From positions 31,268 to 95,267 of the forward strand of contig JAMNXQ010000003.1 in assembly GCA_023653075.1 (NCBI GenBank): DNA of 64,000 nucleotides. The letters are read 5' to 3'. Below, piece by piece: positions 1 through 9,218 of the stretch. Every line of letters begins with the position of its first letter. The stretch's first letter is position 1. The stretch is from Algoriphagus sp. (GTDB taxonomy: Bacteria > Bacteroidota > Bacteroidia > Cytophagales > Cyclobacteriaceae). Below the pieces are notes generated by a model, which searched no databases, was not told where the DNA came from, and saw only the letters and a list, made by a program, of their open reading frames with translations. Both the position numbers and the translations under genes were made by a program.

Positions 1-57
1 TTCTTGATTGAATTTACTCAGCTTACAAGACTGATTGAAGAATTTTACGAAAGCTAA
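1..57 (+). CDS. 3' end of an unidentified protein (truncated by window edge)
   Basis: Frame 1 is open from the first base and ends in TAA at 55-57, giving an 18-residue tail ending EEFYES. It converges on the DUF2147 gene with an 11-bp gap. The tail is too short to identify the family, and chance openness over 18 codons cannot be excluded. Confidence 0.4.
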   Translation, partial: FLIEFTQLTRLIEEFYES

Positions 58-68
58 ATTTAACCTGG

Positions 69-512
69 TTAGGGTTTTGCTTTGGTCCACTCCACCGTGC
101 GACCAATCAAGGAAAATCCAATGTATCCTTTAACTTCTAGGACATCCTTGGATTTCAAGGTCAGCTGGCAAGAATAAGTTTTTCCTGTTTTCGGATCGTA
201 AATGGTACCATCTTCCCACATTCCAGAATCATATTTCAACCCTTCCAATAGATTCAATCCCATCAAAGGACGAGATTTAAGTTTCGCATCTGGATTATCC
301 TTATCTACTGCAGGTTTACCTCCAGGATTAGGGTCTTTCAACCAGACGATTTTACCGATGAAGGCAGATCCTTTTTTCAAAATTTCAACCTTAGCGGTTT
401 TTTCAGTATTGTACCATACGCCCAAGATTGCATTTTCAGATTGCGCTTGTACCAGAAATGAACTGAAAAAGAAAAGTAAGAAGAGCGAAGAGATTTGCGA
501 TACTTTTTTCAT
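69..512 (-). CDS. DUF2147 family secreted protein
   Basis: 147 aa with a clear Sec signal peptide (hydrophobic stretch about 8-21, cleavage near VQA|QSE). The mature part has the DUF2147 pattern: an opening GVWYN, a central block of lysine- and proline-rich text and a closing KGYIGFSLIGRTVEW segment. DUF2147 proteins are small beta-rich exported proteins, common in Bacteroidota, with no established biochemical role. The start is the ATG just before the KKVSQ signal sequence. It is probably monocistronic, facing away from pdeM. Confidence 0.85.
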   Translation of the reverse strand: MKKVSQISSLFLLFFFSSFLVQAQSENAILGVWYNTEKTAKVEILKKGSAFIGKIVWLKDPNPGGKPAVDKDNPDAKLKSRPLMGLNLLEGLKYDSGMWEDGTIYDPKTGKTYSCQLTLKSKDVLEVKGYIGFSLIGRTVEWTKAKP

Positions 513-582
513 TTGTTTTAATTTTATACAATACTAATTGAGAATGATTTTGTTTGTGTAGTTGTGAGTATGAATAATTTCT

Positions 583-1248
583 ATGGGCTCAATAGTTTTT
601 GATTATAAAGGACTGAACTTAACCCTATTGCCAGAAAAGGCAGTTTGGATAGATTCCATGGGCCTGCTATTGATTGCTGATCTCCATTTTGGAAAAGCAT
701 CCCACTTTCGTAAATCTGGAATTCCAATTCCTGAGAAGGTACATGACCAGGATTACATCCAGCTGAATAGCTTACTTTCAACCTATTCCCCGAAGCAGGT
801 CTACTTTTTAGGAGATTTGTTTCACAGCAGTTGGAATGAGGAATGGGAAACCTTACTCCATTTTTTAAAGCGATTCCCATCTTCTTCTTTCCATTTGGTA
901 GTTGGCAATCATGATATTTTGCCTTCAGATAAATACCGAAATCCGCATTTGAAGGTTCATGCACGTCCAATAGTAGTAGGAACCTTACTTCTTGCTCATG
1001 AACCTACTCCCCCTCCAGAGGGGGCACTTACTATCTGTGGCCATATTCATCCCGGAATTTTACTTCAAGGAAAAGCAAAGCAACGGGTGCGTATCCCTTG
1101 CTTCCACTATTCTGAAAATGTACTTACACTCCCAAGCTTTGGGAATTTTACTGGCATTTCCCTAATTAAAGGCGGAAAAAATGATTTCATTTGGGGAATT
1201 ACGGACGATAGACTTATTCCTATCCTTTCTCCCCCCATTATTGGGTAA
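583..1248 (+). CDS. pdeM: PdeM-type metallophosphoesterase (ligase-associated DNA damage response endonuclease)
   Basis: 221 aa calcineurin-like phosphoesterase. Metal-binding motifs are all present: DLH at about 33-35, GDLFHS at about 78-83, GNHD at 109-112 and GHIHP at about 154-158. The opening IADLHFGKASHFRKSG is characteristic of the PdeM family, which is usually encoded with an ATP-dependent DNA ligase, a helicase and an exonuclease in a DNA-repair operon. None of those partners lies beside it here; the upstream neighbour is a divergent DUF2147 gene and downstream is ftsX. Assignment rests on motif recall; a generic phosphoesterase is the alternative. Confidence 0.82.
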   Translation: MGSIVFDYKGLNLTLLPEKAVWIDSMGLLLIADLHFGKASHFRKSGIPIPEKVHDQDYIQLNSLLSTYSPKQVYFLGDLFHSSWNEEWETLLHFLKRFPSSSFHLVVGNHDILPSDKYRNPHLKVHARPIVVGTLLLAHEPTPPPEGALTICGHIHPGILLQGKAKQRVRIPCFHYSENVLTLPSFGNFTGISLIKGGKNDFIWGITDDRLIPILSPPIIG

Positions 1249-1272
1249 ATCGCTTAAGCTTTTCTATTTTTG
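1240..1272 (+). promoter_or_regulatory. Candidate Bacteroidota-type promoter for ftsX
   Basis: TATTTTTG (1265-1272) matches the -7 consensus TAnnTTTG, with ATTG (1240-1243) 21 bp upstream as the -33 element. It overlaps the stop of pdeM and lies 18 bp before the ftsX ATG, so the leader would be very short. Consensus match only. Confidence 0.4.
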
Positions 1273-1290
1273 ACTTGAATTTGATAGTAC

Positions 1291-2181
1291 ATGGCTAATC
1301 CGGCAAAAGCAAAAAAACAACTAGGTTATTTTAAGTTTGGTAGCGTCCTATTCAGTACGACCTTATCACTTTTTATCGTGGGGCTTTTTGGGATTATTTT
1401 GATTCAAGCGAGCTCACTTACCAAAATGATTCGGGAGAATATTGAGATTCAGGTTTTTTTAGATAAGGAGTTAAGCCAACAGCAACTTGCAGATTTACGG
1501 AAGGATTTGGCAGAAAGACCTTTTGTGCTACGTACAGAAGATAGCCTTTACTTACGGTTCATTTCAAATAAAGAAGCTGCTGAAACCTTTATCAAAAACA
1601 CAGGAGAAGATTTTACCGAATTTTTAGAAGACAATCCACTCAGAGACAGCTACGTGTTTTCGGTTGCTGAGGCGTATCAAAGTTCCGAACAGCTTACCGT
1701 GATCGCAAAAGAGTTGGAAACTCAACCTGGCGTATTTGAAGTGTCTTATATGGCTGACTTGGTGGATTCAATAAATAAAAATCTTATTAAAGTGTCCTTA
1801 ATCATGGGTGGCTTTATTCTCATCCTCATTGTGACTGTCATCATGCTAATCAATAACACGATTCGATTGGCTCTATTTTCTCAACGATTTTTGATTCGAT
1901 CTATGCAACTGGTAGGTGCCACTCGTGGATTTATACGAAAGCCATTTCTGGTAAGAGCCTTTATTTTTGGAGTTTTAGCAGGGGTTTTAGCCTCTTCGAT
2001 TCTATTTGGCCTTTTGGAATACACCAAAGGAAATATCGAAGGGTTCGGGTCCTTACAAAATACGGAACGGATGCTCCTCCTATTTGCTGGATTATCGATA
2101 ATGGGTGGACTCCTTTCCGGTTTTAGTACCTTACGTGCCGTCAACAAATACTTAAATATGTCCTTGGACGAACTTTATTAA
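1291..2181 (+). CDS. ftsX: Cell division protein FtsX (permease-like)
   Basis: 296 aa with the FtsX layout: a first membrane helix at about 20-42, an extracytoplasmic domain at about 45-165, then three membrane helices (about 168-190, 222-243, 260-280). The FtsX-type text RSMQLVGATRGFIRKPFL lies in the cytoplasmic loop before the third helix. FtsX works with the ATPase FtsE to activate peptidoglycan hydrolases at the septum; ftsE is not in the window. It starts the ftsX-DUF3098-truB-ribF gene set, with 3 bp to the next gene. Confidence 0.93.
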   Translation: MANPAKAKKQLGYFKFGSVLFSTTLSLFIVGLFGIILIQASSLTKMIRENIEIQVFLDKELSQQQLADLRKDLAERPFVLRTEDSLYLRFISNKEAAETFIKNTGEDFTEFLEDNPLRDSYVFSVAEAYQSSEQLTVIAKELETQPGVFEVSYMADLVDSINKNLIKVSLIMGGFILILIVTVIMLINNTIRLALFSQRFLIRSMQLVGATRGFIRKPFLVRAFIFGVLAGVLASSILFGLLEYTKGNIEGFGSLQNTERMLLLFAGLSIMGGLLSGFSTLRAVNKYLNMSLDELY

Positions 2182-2184
2182 TCC

Positions 2185-2394
2185 ATGAGCAATACCTCTT
2201 TTCCCTTTTCCAAAAAAAATTACCTCTTCCTTTTCTTAGGTTTGGGGCTAATTGTGCTAGGTTTTGTCATCATGGGTATGGATACTACACCACATGGCAA
2301 TGGATTTATGGGTTTGACACTTGGTCCTATAATTACCCTAGCTGGTTTTGTACTTGAGTTCTACGCCATTTTTGCCAAGGCTTCCAAATCCTGA
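2185..2394 (+). CDS. DUF3098 small membrane protein
   Basis: 69 aa with two predicted membrane helices (about 12-32 and 42-64) and the loop GMDTTPHGNGFMG typical of DUF3098, a small family commonly found right after ftsX in Bacteroidota. It begins 3 bp after the ftsX stop, so translation is probably coupled. The function is unknown; location suggests an envelope or division role. Confidence 0.85.
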   Translation: MSNTSFPFSKKNYLFLFLGLGLIVLGFVIMGMDTTPHGNGFMGLTLGPIITLAGFVLEFYAIFAKASKS

Positions 2395-2428
2395 TTTTTA
2401 CGTTCTCAGCTTAGGCTACCCCATTCCC

Positions 2429-3124
2429 ATGCAGCAAGAAGCTTACGGAGAAGTTTTTTTAATCAACAAACCTTTGGAATGGACTTCCTTTGATGTGGTT
2501 AAAAAAGTCAGAAATGCCTTACGCATTAAGAAAGTGGGACATGCAGGTACTCTTGACCCCTTAGCTACAGGATTATTGATTGTTTGCGCTGGCAAAATGA
2601 CCAAGCAAATAGACGGGTTCATGGGGCAAGAAAAGGAATATACCGGAACATTTGTCTTAGGTGCTACCACAGAATCCTTTGACCTTGAAAAGCCCATCAT
2701 TCCAGTAGCAGATCCCTCTTTCATTACTTTGGAACAGGTTCAAGCAGCTGTTTTACAACTTACTGGTACGATTTTTCAGATCCCACCCATGCATTCCGCA
2801 ATTAAGGTGGATGGCAAACGGGTTTATGCTTCTGCTCGTTTGGGAATTGAAGTTCAAATGAACCCCAGACAAGTGGAAGTTCGGGAATTTGAAATTTGTA
2901 GATTTGAAAATGGGGAAATCGATTTTCGGATAAGCTGTTCCAAAGGAACTTATATCCGAAGTTTGGCGCGTGATCTAGGAGCGAGTCTAGCTGTAGGTGC
3001 GTATTTGAAATCCTTGTGTCGAACACGAATAGGGACCTATTCCTTAAAAAATGCAAAGGAGATTTCCGATTTGGTAGAAGAAATAAAATCTAGGCCCAAT
3101 GAAAATCTATCACCAACTCTCTGA
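2429..3124 (+). CDS. truB: tRNA pseudouridine(55) synthase TruB
   Basis: 231 aa from the ATG at 2429. The ORF track starts 27 codons earlier, inside the DUF3098 gene, and that extension is not family-like. It makes pseudouridine 55 in the T-loop of tRNA. Motif II, GHAGTLDPLATG, carries the catalytic Asp (D43 from this start); GLLIVC and KGTYIRSLARDLG follow in family order. The gene ends inside ribF with a 26-bp overlap, pointing to one transcript with ftsX upstream. In many Bacteroidota uppP sits between DUF3098 and truB; here it is absent. Confidence 0.95.
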   Translation: MQQEAYGEVFLINKPLEWTSFDVVKKVRNALRIKKVGHAGTLDPLATGLLIVCAGKMTKQIDGFMGQEKEYTGTFVLGATTESFDLEKPIIPVADPSFITLEQVQAAVLQLTGTIFQIPPMHSAIKVDGKRVYASARLGIEVQMNPRQVEVREFEICRFENGEIDFRISCSKGTYIRSLARDLGASLAVGAYLKSLCRTRIGTYSLKNAKEISDLVEEIKSRPNENLSPTL

Positions 3125-4022
3125 ATTTCATCCGCCTCGTTATGCTGTAGTTACCTCAGGAACCTTCGACGGGGTGCATTTGGGTCATCAGAAAATTTTA
3201 CGCAGGTTGAAGGAGTTGGCTTTGCGTGAGGGTGGGGAAACCGTGCTCCTCACCTATTGGCCCCACCCTCGATTGATCCTCCAACCCGAAGACCATAGCC
3301 TACGGTTATTAACTACTTTACCCGAAAAAGTGAAGTTATTGGAAGAAATGGGTGTGGATCATTTAATTATTCTTCCATTCACCAAGGAATTATCGCAAAT
3401 GAGTTCAGAGGAATTTATACGAAAACTAGTGGTGGATAAAATTCAGACAAAAATTTTGGTCATTGGGTACGACCATAAGTTTGGAAAAAATAGAGAAGGA
3501 AGCTTTGAGTACCTTCAAAGCCATAGTCATCTTTTTGGATTTGCTATTGAGGAGATTTCAAGACAAGATGTGGATGACTTAGCAGTATCAAGTACAAAGA
3601 TTAGAAAAGCGCTTGCTTTAGGAGATAGTTCCACAGCTTCACGTTACTTAGGTAGATCTTATTTTTTGAGTGGTCAAGTGGTAAAAGGCCAACAAATAGG
3701 ACGCTCCTTAGGATTTCCAACAGCCAATATTCAAATCGCAGACCATTCCAAATTGCTCCCACGCGATGGTGTTTATGCGGTGCGCGCGGAAGTAAATTCA
3801 ATTCAATACAAAGCTATTTTGAATATCGGTAATCGCCCCACGGTAGAGGGTGAAAAGAAAACCATTGAAGCTCATTTAATTGATTTTGAGGGGGACTTGT
3901 ATGGGAAGGAGCTTCACATTTATTTCCAAGAGTTTTTACGCGAAGAGAAAAAATTCGAAAGCTTGCAGGCCCTTAAAAATCAGTTGGTGATAGACCGTGA
4001 ACGCGCTATCTTTATTCTATAA
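3099..4022 (+). CDS. ribF: Bifunctional riboflavin kinase / FAD synthetase RibF
   Basis: 307 aa. The N-terminal half is a nucleotidyltransferase with [14 protein letters not shown] at about 22-35. The C-terminal flavokinase domain contains [11 protein letters not shown] and later NIGNRPTV. The enzyme converts riboflavin to FMN and then FAD. The start overlaps the end of truB by 26 bp in another frame, and the CoA-transferase genes follow 11 bp downstream on the same strand. Pairing of truB with ribF is common in bacteria. Confidence 0.95.
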   Translation: MKIYHQLSEFHPPRYAVVTSGTFDGVHLGHQKILRRLKELALREGGETVLLTYWPHPRLILQPEDHSLRLLTTLPEKVKLLEEMGVDHLIILPFTKELSQMSSEEFIRKLVVDKIQTKILVIGYDHKFGKNREGSFEYLQSHSHLFGFAIEEISRQDVDDLAVSSTKIRKALALGDSSTASRYLGRSYFLSGQVVKGQQIGRSLGFPTANIQIADHSKLLPRDGVYAVRAEVNSIQYKAILNIGNRPTVEGEKKTIEAHLIDFEGDLYGKELHIYFQEFLREEKKFESLQALKNQLVIDRERAIFIL

Positions 4023-4033
4023 ACCCAAAAGCT

Positions 4034-4732
4034 ATGATTTTAAAAACGGTTAAAAATGCAGAAGATGCTGTCTCTGATATTTCCAATGGAGCGATGCTCA
4101 TGATGGGAGGGTTTGGATTAAGCGGAATTCCCGAAAACTGTATAGCAGCCCTATTAAAAAAAGAAGTTCAAGACCTGACCATCGTTTCCAACAATGCTGG
4201 GGTAGATGATTTTGGGATCGGACTTTTTCTTCAAAAGCGCATGGTGAAGAAAATGATTTCAAGCTATGTGGGTGAAAACGATGAATTTGAGCGGCAACTT
4301 TTATCAGGCGAATTGGAAGTGGAACTAGTTCCTCAAGGAACTTTGGCGGAAAGGATACGTGCGGGTGGGGCTGGGATTCCTGCCTTCTTTACGCCAGCTG
4401 GTGTCGGTACGGAAGTTGCCATGGGCAAAGAAATACGGGAGTTTAATGGGAAGTTGTATTTGTTGGAAACTGGATTGACTGCTGATTTCGCGCTTGTCAA
4501 AGCTTGGAAAGGAGATACGGCAGGAAATTTGATTTTTAAAGGCACTGCTCGCAATTTCAATCCCATGATGGCTACCGCTGGAAAAATCACCATTGCTGAA
4601 GTAGAGGAATTGGTGCCTTTAGGAAGCTTAGATCCAAATGAAATTCATACGCCAGGAATCTACGTGCAGCGTATTTTTCAAGGAGAAAAGTATGAAAAAC
4701 GAATTGAACAGCGAACGGTTACAACAGGATAG
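4034..4732 (+). CDS. scoA: 3-oxoacid CoA-transferase subunit A
   Basis: 232 aa alpha subunit of a succinyl-CoA:3-ketoacid (or acetoacetate) CoA-transferase. Family text is clear: [12 protein letters not shown] near the N terminus, [27 protein letters not shown] and [16 protein letters not shown]. It moves CoA between acyl-CoA and acetoacetate, linking ketone-body and amino-acid breakdown to the TCA cycle. The beta subunit follows 50 bp downstream. hppD (tyrosine breakdown, which yields acetoacetate) lies in the same window but 45 kb away. Confidence 0.93.
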   Translation: MILKTVKNAEDAVSDISNGAMLMMGGFGLSGIPENCIAALLKKEVQDLTIVSNNAGVDDFGIGLFLQKRMVKKMISSYVGENDEFERQLLSGELEVELVPQGTLAERIRAGGAGIPAFFTPAGVGTEVAMGKEIREFNGKLYLLETGLTADFALVKAWKGDTAGNLIFKGTARNFNPMMATAGKITIAEVEELVPLGSLDPNEIHTPGIYVQRIFQGEKYEKRIEQRTVTTG

Positions 4733-4782
4733 TCGCACATCCGTAAGCGAATCCTTTCTTCAACCTTAATTTTTCAAATCCC

Positions 4783-5442
4783 ATGTTAACTAAAGAACAA
4801 ATAGCTAGACGAATTGCCAAAGAAGTGGAGCATGGGCAATACATCAATTTAGGCATAGGTATCCCAACCTTAGTAGCCAACTACATTCCAGCTCATTTGG
4901 ATGTGGTCTTGCAATCAGAAAATGGACTTTTGGGCATCGGCCCTTTCCCAAAGGAAGCAGATGTCGATCCCGATTTAATCAATGCAGGAAAGCAAACCAT
5001 CACCATGTTACCTGGGTCAGCGATTTTTGATTCTGCCCAATCCTTTGCCATGATTCGTGGGGGTCATGTGCATTTAACGATCTTAGGGGCAATGGAAGTC
5101 TCTGAACATGGAGATATTGCGAACTGGAAGGTTCCTGGCAAAATGGTTAAAGGTATGGGTGGCGCAATGGATTTAGTTGCTTCAGCCAAACACATTGTTG
5201 TTGCCATGCAGCATTGCTCGAAAGATGGACAATCCAAGTTATTGCCTACCTGTTCCCTACCTCTTACGGGTATTCGTTGTGTTAAAAAAATTGTTACGGA
5301 TTTAGCCGTATTGGAAATTGATCCTGCAGGTGGATTTGTGCTATTGGAACGTGCTCCTGGCGTATCAGTTGACGAAATTAATGCTAAAACCGCAGGTAAA
5401 TTAATCGTGAATGGTGAAATTCCGGAAATGACCTTTGCTTAA
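4783..5442 (+). CDS. scoB: 3-oxoacid CoA-transferase subunit B
   Basis: 219 aa beta subunit. The catalytic glutamate sits in QSENGLLGIGP (E46), where the acyl/CoA thioester intermediate forms; INLGIGIPTLVANYI and GGAMDL are also typical. It would form the heteromeric enzyme with the subunit A just upstream. The start ATG follows an AT-rich spacer without a visible Shine-Dalgarno, as is normal in Bacteroidota. Confidence 0.94.
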   Translation: MLTKEQIARRIAKEVEHGQYINLGIGIPTLVANYIPAHLDVVLQSENGLLGIGPFPKEADVDPDLINAGKQTITMLPGSAIFDSAQSFAMIRGGHVHLTILGAMEVSEHGDIANWKVPGKMVKGMGGAMDLVASAKHIVVAMQHCSKDGQSKLLPTCSLPLTGIRCVKKIVTDLAVLEIDPAGGFVLLERAPGVSVDEINAKTAGKLIVNGEIPEMTFA

Positions 5443-5483
5443 TTCCTAAGTTACTTAATAGAAAAACTAGTTTACTCAATCGT

Positions 5484-5828
5484 ATGAAAAAATCAGAAAT
5501 CAACTTTCAAATTGAATTGGATGAGACCAACTTACCCAAAACTATTCATTGGGATGCTTCGGACAAGGAAGGTGAAGGAGCTGAATCTACTAAAAGTATC
5601 AGTTTGAACGTTTGGGATAACCTCAACCACTCCACGCTTCGAATAGATTTGTGGACCGATGAGATGTCGGTCGTAGAAATGAAGCGGTTTTACATCGATA
5701 TCCTAGGTGGAATGGCTCAAACCATTATAAATAGTACGGGTGATGAGTATATGTCAGAAGAAATCAAAGACTTGTGTGACCGATTGGTTAAGCACGTAAA
5801 CGAGGAAAATAAGAAAGCCAAAATTTAG
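5484..5828 (+). CDS. gldC: Gliding motility protein GldC
   Basis: 114 aa, soluble, no signal peptide. It matches GldC-like proteins in length and text: SEINFQIELDETNLP at the N terminus, IHWDASD, LRIDLWTDEMSVVEMKRFY and an acidic helical tail. GldC is associated with Bacteroidota gliding but is not an essential core component, and homologues occur in non-gliding species, so motility is not proven. It follows the CoA-transferase genes on the same strand. Confidence 0.85.
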   Translation: MKKSEINFQIELDETNLPKTIHWDASDKEGEGAESTKSISLNVWDNLNHSTLRIDLWTDEMSVVEMKRFYIDILGGMAQTIINSTGDEYMSEEIKDLCDRLVKHVNEENKKAKI

Positions 5829-6132
5829 CGAAATCAGAAGTAAAGGAAGCTGTTTCAGCAACTTGCAGCCCCATTTCTAGTGATTTACAAATTTGACAAT
5901 TAGCAATAAAAATAGACTTCATTCAACTTATTTTCAAAATATTCGCTCTAAAATTTCAATATTAAAATTTTAATTCGATTTCTTGAAAATTAATTAAAAT
6001 TAAAGTGTTGGGAGTGCTGTTTTTTTTTACTAGAAAACAATAGAAAATTACCTTTTTCCTATAAATTTCGAATAATTGGATTGGATTCACCTTAATTCAA
6101 AAACCTTCTTAACTATTTTACAAAATTAGCCT
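5829..6132. other. 304-bp AT-rich intergenic leader before the TonB-dependent receptor
   Basis: No ORF or convincing RNA gene. It is strongly AT-rich from about 5890 to 6130. A near-consensus TAAATTTC (6062-6069) could be a -7 element but lacks a good -33 partner, so no promoter is called. No terminator hairpin was seen after gldC. Confidence 0.5.
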
Positions 6133-9100
6133 ATGAAAAATTTTACCAAAAAAATCTGGAGTTCAGTGCTCTCAGCGGTGGTACTCCTAGCCTTAGGAAC
6201 CTCCGTTGCACTAGCTCAGACTACCATTTCCGGTACTGTCACTGATGCGGATACCAAGGAAACATTGGTAGGGGTAAACATCCTCGTGAAAGGAAAAGTA
6301 ATTGGGACCATTACTGACCTCTCCGGAAAGTTTACTTTAAACGTAAACCAAGAACCTCCATTTACTTTGGTGTTCTCAATGGTTGGTTTCGGAACAAAAG
6401 AAGTCGAAATCACCGGTGGAATCTCCAACCTTTCAGTGGAACTAGCTGAAGCTTCTATTTTAGGACAAGAAGTCGTGGTATCGGCATCAAGAGTGGAAGA
6501 GAGCATCCTAAGATCTCCAGTTTCTGTAGAAAAGATGGATATCATCGCGATTAGAGATGTACCTCAGGCAAGTTTCTACGATGCGCTTAACAACATGAAA
6601 GGGGTAGAAATGAGTACCCAGTCTTTGACTTTTAAGTCTTTCAACACCAGAGGCTTCAACGCCAACGGTAACGTGAGAACGGTACAAATGATTGATGGAA
6701 TGGACAACCAGGCACCTGGTCTCAACTTCTCTGTAGGTAACATTGTAGGTATCTCAGAATTGGATTTAGAAAGCGTAGAATTGCTTCCGGGTGCAGCTTC
6801 TGCACTTTATGGACCAAATGCAATCAATGGCATCCTTTTGATGAACTCCAAAAATCCGTTTCAATACCAGGGTCTTTCTGCTAATGTAAGAACTGGCTTG
6901 ATGGATCAAAAAGATAGAACAACTCCAGGAACTGGATTCTATGATTTTAGTGCTAGATATGCAAAAGCAATTAACGATAAGTTGGCATTCAAAGTCAATG
7001 TCCAGTATTTGAAAGCAGATGATTGGCAAGCAAATGATTTTCGTGATCAGTCCTTGTTGAACGCTTCTCGTATCAACAAGGGAGATCGAATCTCCAACCC
7101 AGCTTACAATGGAGTTAACGTTTACGGGGATGAAACCAACGTGAACATGAATTCTATTGCTCAGAGCATGGTAACTGCCGGTGCTTTACCAGCTGCCTTG
7201 CTTCCACTCATCCCACAGACTTTTGTGTCCAGAACTGGGTATAGAGAATCTGATTTGGCGGATTATGGCACCAAGTCTTTGAAATTGAATGCAGCCTTGC
7301 ATTACAGAATTAATGACCGTGTGGAAGCAATCATTCAAGGTAATTACGGATTCGGAACTACGGTATATACCGGAGCTGACCGTTATTCCATTGCTAACTT
7401 TAAGTTAGGCCAGTACAAAGCTGAATTGAAAGGTGCAAACTGGTTCTTGAGAGGCTATACCACTCAGGAGCGTTCAGGTGATGCATTTGCAGTAGGTATT
7501 GCCGCACAAGGTATCAACGAAGCTTGGAAGCCAAGCAGCACTTGGTTCCCGCAGTATGTAGGCGCTTTTGCACAGGCAAGAGCTAGGGGCCTAGACAATG
7601 CCATGGCGCACGATGCTGCAAGAGCATTTGCTGATCAAGGTCGTTTGCTCCCTGGAACTGCTGGATTTGATGCAGCTAAAGCCGCTGTAACTGGTCGTCC
7701 TATTCCAGGTAATGCTCAAGGTGTAGGTGCTAAATTTGTGGATAAAACCAACTTGTACCACGTAGAAGGTTCTTACCAGTTTACAAACATCAAATGGGCT
7801 GATTTCGTTGTAGGTGCTAACATTAGAACTTACCAACTAAACTCGGACAAAACTCTTTTCGCAACAGACGAAAACGGTGATGAATTCACCATCAAAGAGC
7901 ATGGCGCTTACCTACAAGGCGCTAAGTCCTTGTTCAATGATAAGTTTAGATTGACTGCTTCTGCGCGTTACGATAAGAACGAAAACTTCAAAGGACAGTT
8001 GTCCCCTAGAGTATCCGGTGTGTATTCTGCAGGAACTCACAACTTCAGAGCTTCTTACCAGACTGGTTTCCGTCTGCCAACGACACAAGATCAATACATT
8101 GACCTTGTGACTCCTCAGGCAAGATTGATTGGTGGTCTGCCACTTTTCAGAAGTAAGTACAACTTCTCTGGAAACCCAGTGTATTCGCTTGCCACAGTGA
8201 CCAGTTTCGGAGGAGCAGTTTTAGCGGGAACTCAACCTTCTTCACCCGTGTACCAAGCATCTATCGCCCAGGCTACCCAATTAGCGATAACACAAGCTAC
8301 AAATATAGTGACTCAACAGGTTTTGGCGGGCTTGATCCCTGCTGCGCAAGCACCTGCAGCCATCGCCGCCTTGGTGCCTAGCATCGTTCCTCAGATTGCT
8401 GCACAATTGGTACCTGCCAATGCTGCTGCTGCTGCCAAAGACAAGCTGGTGGCTTTCAAGCCTAGCGAATTCAAAGCTGAAACCGTGAGATCTTATGAAT
8501 TGGGCTACAAGGGTTTGTTTGCAAATAAATTGTTGATCGATGCTTATGCCTATTTCAATAGTTTTGAAAACTTCATCGGTGGCCAAGTATTGGTACAGGA
8601 TAAAAACTATGTGGCTACTAGCCCAGCTTCCACCTTGGGTCTTAACCTATTGAATGCAAACACCAGAAATATCTACTCCATGCCAGTGAATAGAACTGAG
8701 ACGATTAAATCATGGGGATGGGCTTTAGGCGCAGATTACCGTTTGCCTAAAAACTACACCATTGGTGGTAATGTGTCTTACAACACCCTTCAAAACCTTG
8801 AGGAGTTGACAGTAACTGGATTCCAGCCCTCTTTCAACACACCTGAGTACCGGTATGTAGTGAACTTCGCTAACCGTGAGCTTGTGAAGAACATTGGATT
8901 CGCTATGTCCTACAGATGGCAAGGTGAATTTGCTTGGCAGTCTTCTTTCGTAGCTCCTGCAGTGTCTTCACAGCAACTTTCTGTGATGCCAGCATTCGGG
9001 ACTTTCGATGCGCAAATGAGCGTAAAAATGAAGGCGCTTAAGTCTATCTTGAAAATCGGTGGATCTAACTTGTTCAATAGCTCCGGATACAGACAAGCAT

Positions 9101-9165
9101 GGGGTAACCCAACTGTAGGATCCATGTACTATGTGAGCTTGACATTTGATGAGTTCTTGAACTAA
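6133..9165 (+). CDS. TonB-dependent outer-membrane receptor with CarboxypepD_reg-like domain
   Basis: 1010 aa. Signal peptide 1-28 (ends SVALAQ), carboxypeptidase-regulatory-like beta domain about 30-115 (ISGTVTDADTKETLVGVNI), plug about 128-240 (SFNTRGFNANGN, LLPGAASALYGPNAING), then a long beta-barrel ending YYVSLTFDEFLN. It imports a ligand across the outer membrane using TonB energy. No susD-like gene is adjacent, so a SusC-type glycan role is not supported and the ligand is unknown. About residues 705-775 form an Ala/Gln/Ile-rich low-complexity stretch, unusual for a barrel loop. Monocistronic, with its own terminator. Confidence 0.93.
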   Translation: MKNFTKKIWSSVLSAVVLLALGTSVALAQTTISGTVTDADTKETLVGVNILVKGKVIGTITDLSGKFTLNVNQEPPFTLVFSMVGFGTKEVEITGGISNLSVELAEASILGQEVVVSASRVEESILRSPVSVEKMDIIAIRDVPQASFYDALNNMKGVEMSTQSLTFKSFNTRGFNANGNVRTVQMIDGMDNQAPGLNFSVGNIVGISELDLESVELLPGAASALYGPNAINGILLMNSKNPFQYQGLSANVRTGLMDQKDRTTPGTGFYDFSARYAKAINDKLAFKVNVQYLKADDWQANDFRDQSLLNASRINKGDRISNPAYNGVNVYGDETNVNMNSIAQSMVTAGALPAALLPLIPQTFVSRTGYRESDLADYGTKSLKLNAALHYRINDRVEAIIQGNYGFGTTVYTGADRYSIANFKLGQYKAELKGANWFLRGYTTQERSGDAFAVGIAAQGINEAWKPSSTWFPQYVGAFAQARARGLDNAMAHDAARAFADQGRLLPGTAGFDAAKAAVTGRPIPGNAQGVGAKFVDKTNLYHVEGSYQFTNIKWADFVVGANIRTYQLNSDKTLFATDENGDEFTIKEHGAYLQGAKSLFNDKFRLTASARYDKNENFKGQLSPRVSGVYSAGTHNFRASYQTGFRLPTTQDQYIDLVTPQARLIGGLPLFRSKYNFSGNPVYSLATVTSFGGAVLAGTQPSSPVYQASIAQATQLAITQATNIVTQQVLAGLIPAAQAPAAIAALVPSIVPQIAAQLVPANAAAAAKDKLVAFKPSEFKAETVRSYELGYKGLFANKLLIDAYAYFNSFENFIGGQVLVQDKNYVATSPASTLGLNLLNANTRNIYSMPVNRTETIKSWGWALGADYRLPKNYTIGGNVSYNTLQNLEELTVTGFQPSFNTPEYRYVVNFANRELVKNIGFAMSYRWQGEFAWQSSFVAPAVSSQQLSVMPAFGTFDAQMSVKMKALKSILKIGGSNLFNSSGYRQAWGNPTVGSMYYVSLTFDEFLN

Positions 9166-9182
9166 TCAAATCCAGTTATATG

Positions 9183-9214
9183 AAAAGAGGCTATTCGAAA
9201 GAGTAGCCTCTTTT
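9183..9214 (+). terminator. Intrinsic terminator of the TonB-dependent receptor gene
   Basis: An 11-bp perfect stem AAAAGAGGCTA / TAGCCTCTTTT with a 10-nt loop, followed directly by more T residues, 17 bp after the stop codon. Confidence 0.85.
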
Positions 9215-9218
9215 TTTT

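Noticed and set aside
202-537. 111-aa plus-strand ORF
   Set aside because: Lies entirely over the DUF2147 gene on the other strand and has no family-like text.
8281-8586. 101-aa minus-strand ORF inside the TonB-dependent receptor gene
   Set aside because: A shadow of the low-complexity Ala/Gln stretch.
6133-9165. SusC-type glycan importer
   Set aside because: No susD-like gene follows, so only a TonB-dependent receptor is claimed.
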